The notes: a model not told the origin generated them from the sequence alone. A stretch of DNA of 14,520 nt from an uncultured Propionibacteriaceae bacterium (GCA_937965785.1 CALCKT010000002.1:1-14520); one strand, 5' to 3'; shown: positions 6,168 to 14,409, counted from the first letter of the stretch. A program made the numbers and translations.

Positions 6168-7318
6168 CGGTTCCCCTCCCCCGAGGCCCGGTCCAGGAAG
6201 GCCCGTAGCACGGCATGGTAGTCCGGCAGGTCCAGCAGGAACGAGTCGTGCCCCCACTGGGACTGGATCTCTCGGAATGATGTGGGAAGACCGGCTCCCT
6301 CCAGGTGCTGGACGATCCGGCGGGAGTGATCGGTGTCGAATCGCCAGTCGCTGTCGAAACTCACCAGGAGGAATTTCACGGGATCGGCCGTGAGCCTCGC
6401 CAAGGCGTCATCGGAGGCGAAGGGGTCGAAGTAGTCCATGACCCGGGTCAGGTACAGGTAGCTGAGAGCGTCGAAGCGCTCCAGGAAGGCCTCGCCCTGG
6501 TGTTCCAGATAGCTCTCGACTGCGAAGTCGATCCCGAAACCGGGATCCAGCTTCCCCGACTGGGCCGACCTGCCGAATTTCGCGCTGAACGCATCCTCCG
6601 ACAGGTAGGTGATGTGGGCCAGCATCCGGGCCACCGACAACCCCTTCGCGGGCATCGTGCCCTCACTGAGGAAACGTCCCCCCCGGAAGGCCGAGTCCCG
6701 CATGATGGCCTGCCGGCCCACTGCGGAAAAGGCGATGTTCTGCGCGGTCAGCCGTGACGAAGCGGCGATGATGATCGCGTTTTCGCAGTCCTGGGGGTGG
6801 GACAACGTCCATTGGAGGACCTGCATCCCTCCCAGCGATCCCCCCAACAGAACGGCCCAGCGTTCGACGCCCAGGTGCTGGCCCAAGCGGCGGTGAACCG
6901 TCACGAAATCCGACATCGCCAGCAGCGGGAAGTCCAGGCCGTAGGGTTCACCCGTTGCGGGATTGACCGATGACGGCCCCGTGGTGCCGCGGCATCCCCC
7001 CAGGATGTTCGCACACACCACGAACCAGCGGTTCGTGTCCACCACCTTGCCGGGACCGATGAGATTGTCCCACCAGCCGGGTTTCCGGTCGCCTGCCCTG
7101 AGGCCGGCGGCATGGGCGTCACCGGTCAGGGCGTGACACACGAAAATGGCGTTCGAACCTTGCGGGTTCAGCTCCCCGTAGGTTTCGTAGGCGACATCGA
7201 CGGGCGCCAGCTCGGCGCCGCTGGCGAGCACCAACGGTGCGTCGGGGGTGAACAGCCGCGCGGTGGCGGAGATGGTGTTCAGGTTTTCGGTCACGTTCAG
7301 GAACGGCTCCGGACGCAT
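6164..7318 (-). CDS. metX: Homoserine O-acyltransferase MetX (probably O-acetyltransferase)
   Basis: MetX acylates the hydroxyl of L-homoserine, the entry step from the aspartate pathway to methionine. The 384-residue alpha/beta hydrolase has the typical length. Seen motifs: 'VAYETYGELN' (42-51), 'CHALTGDAHA' (61-70), 'GWWDNLIGPG' (81-90), 'NILGGCRGTTGP' (104-115), the nucleophile elbow 'GGSLGGMQVLQW' with Ser161, the acid 'SFDSDWRF' (probably Asp324) and His357 in 'WGHDSFL'. Acetyl-CoA is the usual donor in Actinobacteria, but some MetX use succinyl-CoA and sequence by eye does not settle it. The ATG at 7318 is the first sensible start; only a distant AGGA precedes it. It lies 25 bases after mnhG with no visible terminator, and overlaps metW by ATGA. 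Confidence 0.94.
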   Translation of the reverse strand: MRPEPFLNVTENLNTISATARLFTPDAPLVLASGAELAPVDVAYETYGELNPQGSNAIFVCHALTGDAHAAGLRAGDRKPGWWDNLIGPGKVVDTNRWFVVCANILGGCRGTTGPSSVNPATGEPYGLDFPLLAMSDFVTVHRRLGQHLGVERWAVLLGGSLGGMQVLQWTLSHPQDCENAIIIAASSRLTAQNIAFSAVGRQAIMRDSAFRGGRFLSEGTMPAKGLSVARMLAHITYLSEDAFSAKFGRSAQSGKLDPGFGIDFAVESYLEHQGEAFLERFDALSYLYLTRVMDYFDPFASDDALARLTADPVKFLLVSFDSDWRFDTDHSRRIVQHLEGAGLPTSFREIQSQWGHDSFLLDLPDYHAVLRAFLDRASGEGNR

Positions 7319-7343
7319 CGGGTGATGAGGATTCCTGCGCGCA

Positions 7344-7682
7344 TCATGTCTCGCTTTTCAAGTCGTTGGGTTCGGTTCTCGGGTCAAGTTTGGCATCCGT
7401 CCGGACGGTTGCGCGGGCAAGCACGTTCGAAGCCACCGAGCTCACGATCAGCAGGGCCATCACGGTGACGGCGGTTTTCGCCCACAACATCAGGTCGAAA
7501 CCATCGGTGGCGGTCCACCCGAGGGCGGCCGCCACCAGGATCAGGGGCAGGCCCAGCGCGGTCGCCGGCCCGAGCGCGTTGATGCGTGAGATGGCATCCC
7601 TGGCCCTGAACTGTGCCACCGCGACGGACAGCACGAGCACGGCACCCAGCACCGCCAGCACGGAGGCCAGGATTTCAAGCAT
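7344..7682 (-). CDS. mnhG: Mrp/Mnh cation/proton antiporter subunit G
   Basis: This is a small membrane subunit of the Mrp antiporter. The 112-residue product has three hydrophobic segments (about 5-25, 42-58, 66-86) with the family loop 'RISRINALGPATALGLPLI'-like motif between the first two and a charged tail. A second ATG two codons upstream, at 7688, would overlap the mnhF stop as ATGA, but AGGGAGG (7697-7691) is only 2 bases from it and 8 bases from the ATG at 7682, so I take 7682. It is the last gene of the mnh cluster, and metX follows after 25 bases. Confidence 0.9.
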   Translation of the reverse strand: MLEILASVLAVLGAVLVLSVAVAQFRARDAISRINALGPATALGLPLILVAAALGWTATDGFDLMLWAKTAVTVMALLIVSSVASNVLARATVRTDAKLDPRTEPNDLKSET

Positions 7683-7684
7683 CG

Positions 7685-7945
7685 TCATCGCCTCCCTCTG
7701 GTCATGATCCGCGCCAGCGCGATGGTGGCCAGGATCCCCAGTATCGATGCCAGCAGAGCGGCGTCCACCGAGACGTTGGAATGGTGCAGCATCCCGAACA
7801 TGGCGAGGATCCCTATGCAGGAGAAGAAAACCAGATCCCCCACCACGGCCCGCGTCGCGGAATCAGGAGCGGTCACCACCCGCAACAGGCCCAGGAGAAC
7901 GGAGATGGCGAGCAGCCCGATCGCGATCCAGATCGCAAGAATCAT
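7685..7945 (-). CDS. mnhF: Mrp/Mnh cation/proton antiporter subunit F
   Basis: The 86-residue product is the usual size for MnhF (MrpF) and has three hydrophobic segments (2-24, 37-54, 60-80). The conserved polar element between helices 1 and 2, 'APDSATRAVVGDL' (26-38), corresponds to the family segment that carries functionally important acidic residues. The ATG at 7945 overlaps the mnhE stop as ATGA, with AAGGGGGAG just upstream. A longer open frame to 8278 is a shadow of mnhE. Position between E and G fits the standard Mrp order. Confidence 0.9.
   Translation of the reverse strand: MILAIWIAIGLLAISVLLGLLRVVTAPDSATRAVVGDLVFFSCIGILAMFGMLHHSNVSVDAALLASILGILATIALARIMTRGRR
7691..7697 (-). promoter_or_regulatory. 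Ribosome-binding site of mnhG
   Basis: AGGGAGG on the - strand is 8 bases before the ATG at 7682 and 2 bases before the ATG at 7688. The spacing favours the downstream start. Confidence 0.6.
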
Positions 7946-8304
7946 TTCTCCCCCTTCGGCATCCCATGGCGTCGCAGCGCGTGCAGCAGGTGCCATTCCA
8001 ACTCTGCCAGGCCGTCGAGTACGGAGGCGCGTTCCGAGTCGAACAGCGAATGGACGAACACCGAGGGCCCCCGGGTCTCGTCGCCGGGACAGACACCGAG
8101 CACCAGGGTGCCCGGTGTGATCGTGATGGCGGATGCGAACATGGCGATCTCGAAGTCGGTGGTCGCGCGCATCGGGTATTCCACGATGGCGGGGCCGGCC
8201 ATCGGTTTGGGGCGCCACGCCGCCACCGCGACGTTCCACGACCCGATGACGATCTGGGTGGTCAGGTACCACAACCACGAAATCAGTCTCAGAACCCGCA
8301 TCAT
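7942..8304 (-). CDS. mnhE: Mrp/Mnh cation/proton antiporter subunit E, short form
   Basis: MnhE is needed for assembly and activity of the Mrp complex. The 120-residue product matches the later part of the family: one hydrophobic segment (about 8-28), 'WRPKP' and 'EYPMRATTDFEIAMFASAITITPGTL' compressed as the family's 'TPGTL' hallmark at 63-67, followed by a soluble domain ('VFVHSLFD', 83-90). Usual MnhE has about 160 residues with 'TPGTL' near residue 100, so the first two helices appear absent. The frame is open upstream to 8442, but those residues are Arg/Gly-rich and read through mnhD, so they do not restore the helices. The ATG at 8304 overlaps the mnhD stop (ATGA); a second ATG directly follows. 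Confidence 0.87.
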   Translation of the reverse strand: MMRVLRLISWLWYLTTQIVIGSWNVAVAAWRPKPMAGPAIVEYPMRATTDFEIAMFASAITITPGTLVLGVCPGDETRGPSVFVHSLFDSERASVLDGLAELEWHLLHALRRHGMPKGEK

Positions 8305-9821
8305 TCGCTCACCGCATCCACAGAGGCCACGTAGGCGGAGACGTCCATCAATCCGTGGGCGGCCGATTCGAACAGCGGCCACACCCATCCGACGCCGAAG
8401 AACAGCAGCATGGAGATCCCGATCAACAGGGTCGAGGGCCACAGCATCCTCCAGGACACCTTCGCGTCGTCGGCGATCGGGGTCGGCACGCCACGCGAGG
8501 TGGTGGGGTCGTCGGGCAGGTAGTTCTTCATGGGCGCTCCCCAGAAGGCCTCACGCCACAGGTGCTGAAGAGCCATCAGGGATGCGACGGATGCCAGGGC
8601 GACGCAACCCATGAGAAGCCAGCCCGTCAACGGATCGGCCTGGGCGGCTGCCCCCAGCAACCCGACCTTTCCCCACAGTCCCGAGGTCGGTGGCAACCCG
8701 ACCAGCGAGGCCAGTCCGAGGGCGAACACGGCGGCGAGCCACGGATCGCGGCGCATCAGCCCGGAGAGCCGGTCGAAACGTCCCGAGCCGTAGACGTTCT
8801 CGACGGCGCCCGAGGCCAGCACCAGGCCCGCCATGGTGATCATGTGGTGGACCATGTAGAAAAGCCCCGCCGCCACGGAGAACTCGGTCAGCACCACCAG
8901 ACCGATCAGGATCTGCCCGACCCCCGTGACCATCTGGAAGGCCAGCGATCCGCGGATCCGGGATTCACCGAAGGTGGAGAAGGAACCAACGACGATCGTC
9001 GCCACCACCACGGCCGTCAGCACCGGGAGCCAGGGGGCCGGTCCACCGAAGACGGTGGCATAGACCCGGTAGGCGGCGTAGATGCCGACCTTCGTGTGAA
9101 TACCGGAGAACAGGGACATGATTCCGGCGGAGGTCGCGGGATAGGCGCGGGGCAGCCAGCCGTGGACGGGAACCACACCCCCCTTGACCAGCAGCGCGAA
9201 CAGGATGAGTGAAGTCGCAAGCGAGACCTGGGGGTCGCCGCCCCTGCCCGCCAGGGCCGCCAGGTTCACCGATCCGATGGCCCCGTAGAGCAGACCGACA
9301 CCCATCACGAGGATGGTGGATGTGACTATGTTCACGATCACGAACATCCGCCCGATACCGAGCCTTCGCCAGGACCCGGTAACCGCGATCAGGGCGTAGG
9401 AGGGCAGTAGCATCACTTCCACCCACACGAAAAGGTTGAACAGGTCACCGGTCAGGAGCGCCCCGTTGACCCCCGTGCTGAGCAGCAGGATCAGGGGAAC
9501 CACGAAACGGTAACGGTCCTCCTTGGTGAGCATCAGGAAGATGCCGGAGACCATCGTCAGGAAAGCGGTGACCACCAGCAGCAGGGCGCTCAGGGTGTCG
9601 GAGACGAAGACGATTCCCATCTTTTGCTTGTAGGAACCGATGGAGTGCGCCAGGGCGGGGGTGTTCTGGTGGAACACCAGGAGCGCCACCCCTCCGACGA
9701 GCGCCGCCGTCGACACCAGCAGCAGTACGATGCGCTGCACGACGGGGCCCCGCAACAGCACCGTGGCCCCCGCCGACAGGAGCGGGACGGCGACGAACAA
9801 GGGCAGGATGGCGGAGTTCAT
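8301..9821 (-). CDS. mnhD: Mrp/Mnh cation/proton antiporter subunit D
   Basis: MnhD (MrpD) is one of two large proton-translocating subunits and is homologous to complex I subunits NuoL/M/N. The 506-residue product has about 14 hydrophobic segments. Key residues are visible: Glu135 in 'FVWVEVMLLPSYAL', Lys213 in 'LLVKGGVVPVHGWLP', Lys244 in 'IHTKVGIYA', and the 'HHMITMAGLVLASGAVE' region, all typical of proton-channel half-domains. The ATG at 9821 overlaps the mnhC stop (ATGA); the frame continues upstream to 10331 as a non-hydrophobic shadow. GGAG lies 11 bases upstream, so translation may rely on coupling to mnhC. The stop overlaps the mnhE start. Confidence 0.95.
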   Translation of the reverse strand: MNSAILPLFVAVPLLSAGATVLLRGPVVQRIVLLLVSTAALVGGVALLVFHQNTPALAHSIGSYKQKMGIVFVSDTLSALLLVVTAFLTMVSGIFLMLTKEDRYRFVVPLILLLSTGVNGALLTGDLFNLFVWVEVMLLPSYALIAVTGSWRRLGIGRMFVIVNIVTSTILVMGVGLLYGAIGSVNLAALAGRGGDPQVSLATSLILFALLVKGGVVPVHGWLPRAYPATSAGIMSLFSGIHTKVGIYAAYRVYATVFGGPAPWLPVLTAVVVATIVVGSFSTFGESRIRGSLAFQMVTGVGQILIGLVVLTEFSVAAGLFYMVHHMITMAGLVLASGAVENVYGSGRFDRLSGLMRRDPWLAAVFALGLASLVGLPPTSGLWGKVGLLGAAAQADPLTGWLLMGCVALASVASLMALQHLWREAFWGAPMKNYLPDDPTTSRGVPTPIADDAKVSWRMLWPSTLLIGISMLLFFGVGWVWPLFESAAHGLMDVSAYVASVDAVSE

Positions 9822-10150
9822 GCGCGGTGGGTCTCCCCCGTCTCGGGATGGCGCAACATGTTGTCGTTGCGCCCGATGACGGCCATGGCGAGCATCAGAA
9901 TGCTCGTGGCCAGGGTGATCACGATCGCGGTCAGCACGAAGGCCTGCGGGAGCGGATCGGCCACCGTAACCGTGCTGGTGCCGTCGGTGATGGGTTCCGT
10001 CCGCCAACCCGGCACACCCGCGGTGAGCAGGATGAAGTTGACGGCGTGGCTCAAGAGCCCGAGCCCGAACACGGCACGCACCATGGATCGCTGAAGCAGC
10101 AGATACACCCCACCGGTGACCAGAACGAAGATCGTGGCTATCAGGATCAT
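9818..10150 (-). CDS. mnhC: Mrp/Mnh cation/proton antiporter subunit C
   Basis: MnhC (MrpC) is homologous to the complex I subunit NuoK. The 110-residue product has three hydrophobic segments (3-18, 26-46, 70-94) and the family motif 'ADPLPQAFVLTAIVI' (64-78) before the third. The ATG at 10150 overlaps the mnhAB stop as ATGA, with a strong AAGGAGA 7 bases upstream. The C-terminal 15 residues are polar. It lies between the A/B fusion and D as in other Mrp clusters. Confidence 0.94.
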   Translation of the reverse strand: MILIATIFVLVTGGVYLLLQRSMVRAVFGLGLLSHAVNFILLTAGVPGWRTEPITDGTSTVTVADPLPQAFVLTAIVITLATSILMLAMAVIGRNDNMLRHPETGETHRA

Positions 10151-13116
10151 TTCTTGGTCTCCTTCGGGCGGGTGCCCTCGGCGATGAAACGGGTCCGGAT
10201 CGCGGGGCGTCGGGGACGTTCCCCCCGCACGGTTTCCAGCGGCCCCGGGAGTTCACCCTCCAGCAACTCGTCGATGCGTTCGCGAGTTCCCTCACCCCCG
10301 GCACGGGTGCCGCGGGTGGCACCCAGCACATTGAAGGAGACGAGTATCAGCCCCAGAACCGCCAAGTACACGCCGGCGTCGAAGATCATCGAGGTGGTCA
10401 GGTGGGTTCCCAGGATCTGCCCGTGGATCGGTTGCAGGAAGGAACCGGTCAGGAACAGGTCGAGGAAACCGGTGGTAACCGCCAGCATGACTCCCCCACC
10501 GACCAGGAACAGCGGTAGCCGGGGCGGACCGACGGAACGGTCCTTGGACGTCGAGAGGTAGATCAGCCCCACCAGCGAGGAGGCCACCAGGGCAGCGTTG
10601 AAACCTCCGCCCGGGCTGTTGTGTCCACGCCAGAACAGGACCGCGGAGATCACCATCAGCAGCGGGGTCATGAAACGAAGCATCACCTGGAGGCTGACCG
10701 CGTTGGGCCAGGCGTCCATGATCGCGCGGTGCGCGCGCGACCGCGGATCCTGGTTTATCTGCAACGCCGTCACCGGAATCAGATAGGGGTCGTCTCCCGG
10801 CGGGTCGATGTACCTGTCCCTCACCGTCGAGAGCAGCGCCAGGATGGCCACCGCCGTCATGGCGAGCACGCTCAACTCACCCAGGGTGTCGAATCCACGG
10901 AACTCAACGAGGATCACGTTCACGACGTTGTCCCCCGAGGCCAGTTCCTTCGTGCGTTCGAGGAACTCCTTCGCCAGGTCCGACTTGTCACGTCTCGCGG
11001 TCAGGGCCCACGTGAGGGCCGCGACCCCCCCGCCCACCAGCACGGAGGCGGCCAGGGTCACCAGGTTCCGGCCCCGGTTGCGCACCGGGAACCGAACCGG
11101 AAGCCGCTGCAGCACGAGCATGATCACGATGATGTTCAGGCTCTCCACCAACAGTTGGGTGAGGGCCACGTCGGGGGCGCCCAGGGCCAGGATCTGAACC
11201 GTCGCGAGGATTCCCACCGCCGACAACGACAGCACCGCCGCGATGCGCACCCCGGAGATGCAGACCCCGACGGTGGCCGCGGTGATGAGCACGAACACGA
11301 TGACATCGATCGGCTTGGTCAGTCCCGGCTGCTGATCCCGGAGACCGGTGAGGTGGGCCACCCAGCTGCCCGCCAGGCCGAGCACCCCCAGCGAACCCAG
11401 GATCGGGACGATGTGCCGGGTGGCGGTGTCCGAGGCGACGGCACGGGCCTGCAATGCGCCGAAACGACGGGTCCACTCCGAGATGTGCCACATGGCCTTG
11501 GAACCGTTGAGCGGGAACCGATGCCGCAACACCCAGTCGACCAAGGGCTTGCGCCGCCACGCCATGACACCACCGAGGAGCAGGATGCCCGCCGTCGCGT
11601 ACAGCTCCGGGCCGGGGCCGTGCCACAGGGCAAGGTGGACCCCGGGTGCCGTCCCGCCGAGAGACGCCCCGGCGGCCGAGGCCACAGGACCCGACAGTCC
11701 CCCGAGCCATGCGACCAGGGGCACGGAAACCAGGATCGGCAACGCCGCGCTTCCTGCGAGCAACGGATCGTGCATGTGCACGGAACGGTCCTCGTCCGTG
11801 CCGTCGAAGAAGATGCCCAGCAGGACACGGGCGCAGTAGACGAAGGTGAGCACGGAACCCAGGGTGGTCACCAGGAAAGCCACCCAACCGGTCCACGACG
11901 CTCCGGGGGCCCCCAGCAGGGAGGCCAGGATCGCCTCCTTCGAGACGAAGCCCAGCATCGGGGGGATGCCGGCCATCGACGCGCATCCCAGGGCCATCAC
12001 CGCGAAACTGAAGGGCATCCGCCGGTGGAGCCCGGGCGGGAAACGACGGAGATCGCGGGTGTCGGTGGCGTGATCGATGACACCCACCATCATGAACAGC
12101 CCGGACTTGAACAGGGCGTGCGCGATGGTGTGCAGCACCGCCGCCGCGATGCCGGCCTCGGTTCCCAACCCGATGCTCGCGGTGAGCAGACCCAGCTGGC
12201 TGACCGTGGAGTAGGCCATCAGTTTCTTGGCGTCGGTCTGTTCCAGGGCGAAGTATCCACCAACGCAGGTGGTCACCAGCCCGACCGTGACCAGAAGACC
12301 GCTCCAGACCCCGTTTGTGTGGAGGACGGGGCTGAAGCGCAGCAGCAGGAAGATACCGGCCTTGACGACTGCCGCGGCGTGAAGGTAGGCACTGACCGGG
12401 GTGATCGCGGCCATGGCGTCCGGAAGCCACACGTGGAACGGGAACTGGGCCGCCTTCGTGAACCCGGCCAGGGCCACCAGGACGGCTATCACCGTGGTGA
12501 ACCCGGGGTCGGAGGCCCACACCTCGTGGGCGAACACCTCTGACAGCGAGGTGGTGCCGGTGCGCCACCAGATGGCGGCGATCGCGATCAGCAGCAGGAC
12601 GCCACCGACAAATGTGATCAGGAGGGTGCGCATAGAGGCGCCCTCACCCGCGTTACCGGCGGACGCGATCAGCAGGAAGGACGCCAAGGATGTCAGTTCC
12701 CAGCAGATGAACAACAACACCAGGTCGTCGGCGAGCACGAGCGCCTGCATCGAGAGGGTGAAGGCCGTCATCACCTGGTAGAAGGCGTAGTTCCTGCCGA
12801 CCGAGAGGTAGCGCGTCGAGTAAACAAACACGACCGCGCCGATCAGCAACGCAATGAAGCTGAAAACGATACCCAGACCGTCCGCGGCGAAGGCCAGCCG
12901 GATACCGAGGGCGGGCAGCCAGTCCACGGCCCAGGCCGGCCGCTCCCCCGCCGCCACGGCACCGGCGGCGGGGGCCTCGAACACAGCGGCCGCCACGTAG
13001 AGCGCCGCCAAGGGCCACCCTGCATTCCGTCCCAGGAAGCGGACGAACAGCGGGGTGGTCACGAAGGCCAGCGCGAGAAGAATGACGGGAACAATGACAG
13101 GCATGGGCGCAGTCAT
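10147..13116 (-). CDS. mnhA: Mrp/Mnh cation/proton antiporter, fused subunits A and B
   Basis: This is the largest subunit of the Mrp antiporter, which exchanges internal Na+ or other monovalent cations for external protons. The 989-residue protein has a NuoL-like N-terminal part with Glu140 ('FICWELTS'), Lys221 ('GFTKAAQFPFHVWLPDAM'), Lys252, Lys297/298 ('DAKKLMAYSTVSQLG') and Lys337 ('HALFKSG'); the MrpA C-terminal region with 'LGAPDVALTQLLVES'; and from about residue 808 a MnhB domain with 'RGHNSPGGGF' (about 830) and 'GTHLTTSMIFDAGVYL' (about 903). No separate mnhB exists, so the fusion supplies it. A charged tail of about 55 residues follows the last helix. The start may be 13116 or the ATG at 13104, which has AGGA 11 bases upstream; neither has a good ribosome site. 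ldt ends 35 bases upstream on the same strand. Confidence 0.95.
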   Translation of the reverse strand: MTAPMPVIVPVILLALAFVTTPLFVRFLGRNAGWPLAALYVAAAVFEAPAAGAVAAGERPAWAVDWLPALGIRLAFAADGLGIVFSFIALLIGAVVFVYSTRYLSVGRNYAFYQVMTAFTLSMQALVLADDLVLLFICWELTSLASFLLIASAGNAGEGASMRTLLITFVGGVLLLIAIAAIWWRTGTTSLSEVFAHEVWASDPGFTTVIAVLVALAGFTKAAQFPFHVWLPDAMAAITPVSAYLHAAAVVKAGIFLLLRFSPVLHTNGVWSGLLVTVGLVTTCVGGYFALEQTDAKKLMAYSTVSQLGLLTASIGLGTEAGIAAAVLHTIAHALFKSGLFMMVGVIDHATDTRDLRRFPPGLHRRMPFSFAVMALGCASMAGIPPMLGFVSKEAILASLLGAPGASWTGWVAFLVTTLGSVLTFVYCARVLLGIFFDGTDEDRSVHMHDPLLAGSAALPILVSVPLVAWLGGLSGPVASAAGASLGGTAPGVHLALWHGPGPELYATAGILLLGGVMAWRRKPLVDWVLRHRFPLNGSKAMWHISEWTRRFGALQARAVASDTATRHIVPILGSLGVLGLAGSWVAHLTGLRDQQPGLTKPIDVIVFVLITAATVGVCISGVRIAAVLSLSAVGILATVQILALGAPDVALTQLLVESLNIIVIMLVLQRLPVRFPVRNRGRNLVTLAASVLVGGGVAALTWALTARRDKSDLAKEFLERTKELASGDNVVNVILVEFRGFDTLGELSVLAMTAVAILALLSTVRDRYIDPPGDDPYLIPVTALQINQDPRSRAHRAIMDAWPNAVSLQVMLRFMTPLLMVISAVLFWRGHNSPGGGFNAALVASSLVGLIYLSTSKDRSVGPPRLPLFLVGGGVMLAVTTGFLDLFLTGSFLQPIHGQILGTHLTTSMIFDAGVYLAVLGLILVSFNVLGATRGTRAGGEGTRERIDELLEGELPGPLETVRGERPRRPAIRTRFIAEGTRPKETKK

Positions 13117-13151
13117 CCTAGCAATCCGGGCCGGGATCGCCCTTGGTCAAC

Positions 13152-14348
13152 TCACGAGCCGGATACCGAGAGCGCTTTCCAGTCTTCCCACGAGTAGAGC
13201 CATACTCCCATCCCCTCGGAGGGTTCCATCTTCCGATCGGACCCGGTGAACTCCACGACATCGCCGATGCTGGTGCTCTCGTAGAGCCATCCGGCGTTGT
13301 CGGTGCTGAGCCCGACGCAGCCATGGCTGACATTCGCCTTCCCCTGGGAACCAACCGACCACGGGGCGGCGTGAATGAACTCCCCCGTCCAGGTGACTCG
13401 CATGGCGTAACGCACGTTCAGGTTGTAGGCCTCGGAACTGCCCGAGGGAATAGCGATGGTCTCGGAGTTCATCTTCAGGGTGTTGTATTTCTCCAGGATC
13501 AGTTTCGTGCCGGAACGGGTGACGAAACCTTTCTTCCCCGTGGTGGAGGGCAGGGTCTTGACCACTTCCCCGTTGTCGACGATGGTGGTGGTGTAGTTCG
13601 CGATGTCCACCTTGATGACACGCGACACGTTCTTGATGGAGAAGGTGCCGCCGGAGTCCTTCTTCAGCCAGGTTTTCTCGGTTGCCTGCACCCCCAGCCA
13701 CTTCAGATCCAGGGAAACCTTCGTTCCGGGTTTCCAGTACTCCTTCGGGCGGTAAACCAGCTCGGTGTCACTGATCCAGCCCCACGCTCCCTCCTGCTCC
13801 GGGGTGACGGTGACCTTCGCGTGTTTCTCGATGGATGCGCGGTACTCCTGAGGGATGGCCCGGCTGAACTTCACGTACGCGGGCATCCCCACGCCCAGGT
13901 CGTCATCCATGTAGGGCAAGCTGAAAGTGGTCTCGGCGGAACCCGGTGAAACCGTCTTGAAGCTGGCCTCCTTCGTCGTGCCGTCGCTGGCGGTGGCGGT
14001 GAGCTTGTACTCCGTGTTCAGTTCGAGGGCCTGCGAGGGGGTCCAGGAGTCCTTCTCGAAGGTGCCCTCCACCGCGCCTCCCGGTCCCGCGACCGTGGCG
14101 TTGGTGATGGTGCCGTTCTCCAGGCTCAGGGTGACGGGGTCACTGGGCAGGGCGGCGTCCGTCGAGGACGTGATGGTCAGGGCCCCGGCCGGTGCGACCG
14201 GTGTGGGTGAGGCTTCCTGGGCGGAGGATGCCGCAGGGGTGGTCTCCTCGGGGGCGTTGCCGGGGGTCGTGTTCCCCGGGGAACAGGCTGAGAGCAGGAG
14301 CGTCGACCCCACCAGGGCGACGAGCAGGGAGCGGAGGCGCAGGTTCAT
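13152..14348 (-). CDS. L,D-transpeptidase lipoprotein (LdtMt2-like, Ig-like plus YkuD)
   Basis: L,D-transpeptidases make 3-3 cross-links in peptidoglycan outside the membrane. From the ATG at 14348 the 398-residue product has a signal peptide with lipobox 'LLSAC' (lipidated Cys22), a Thr/Pro/Ala-rich linker to about residue 55, two bacterial Ig-like regions (about 55-135 and 140-255) and a YkuD domain (about 260-375). The catalytic pattern is His326 ('EFIHAAPW'), then His342-Gly-Cys344 ('VSHGCVGLS'). A Trp-rich end ('GVWLYSWEDW') follows, as in the C-terminal subdomain of LdtMt2. The length is close to LdtMt2 (408). A longer frame opens with TTG at 14378 but adds ten residues before the signal peptide, so I reject it. 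No ribosome-binding site is visible. Domain call is firm; which Ldt paralog it is cannot be said. Confidence 0.94.
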   Translation of the reverse strand: MNLRLRSLLVALVGSTLLLSACSPGNTTPGNAPEETTPAASSAQEASPTPVAPAGALTITSSTDAALPSDPVTLSLENGTITNATVAGPGGAVEGTFEKDSWTPSQALELNTEYKLTATASDGTTKEASFKTVSPGSAETTFSLPYMDDDLGVGMPAYVKFSRAIPQEYRASIEKHAKVTVTPEQEGAWGWISDTELVYRPKEYWKPGTKVSLDLKWLGVQATEKTWLKKDSGGTFSIKNVSRVIKVDIANYTTTIVDNGEVVKTLPSTTGKKGFVTRSGTKLILEKYNTLKMNSETIAIPSGSSEAYNLNVRYAMRVTWTGEFIHAAPWSVGSQGKANVSHGCVGLSTDNAGWLYESTSIGDVVEFTGSDRKMEPSEGMGVWLYSWEDWKALSVSGS

Positions 14349-14355
14349 GGTGACA

Positions 14356-14361
14356 AGGGTA
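14356..14361 (-). promoter_or_regulatory. Possible -10 element for a leaderless ldt mRNA
   Basis: TACCCT on the - strand fits TANNNT and ends 7 bases before the ldt ATG, and no Shine-Dalgarno sequence is present. A TTGACG (14378-14373) is upstream but only 11 bases away, too close for a standard -35. If real, this could be the promoter of the whole downstream - strand array. Confidence 0.33.
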
Positions 14362-14409
14362 CGGCCGGGGTCCGTCAAGACGGTCCCGGCACCTTCCTGG
14401 TGAGCCCGA

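Noticed and set aside
7319..7343. Possible SAM-type riboswitch or other methionine control element before metX
   Set aside because: Only 25 bases separate mnhG and metX, too short for a known SAM riboswitch, and no regulator palindrome is visible.
9822..10331. N-terminal extension of the mnhD frame by 170 codons
   Set aside because: It reads through mnhC and the end of mnhAB with no membrane segment; the ATG at 9821 matches the MnhD start.
10621..12543. A 640-codon open frame on the + strand opposite mnhAB
   Set aside because: The translation is rich in Gln, His, Gly, Arg and Asp with no domain or hydrophobic core, and the opposite strand encodes a clear Mrp subunit. It is a high-GC shadow frame.
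10988..12568. A 526-codon open frame on the - strand within mnhAB in another frame
   Set aside because: Low-complexity Gly/Arg/His/Pro composition and complete overlap with the real subunit; typical GC-driven open frame.
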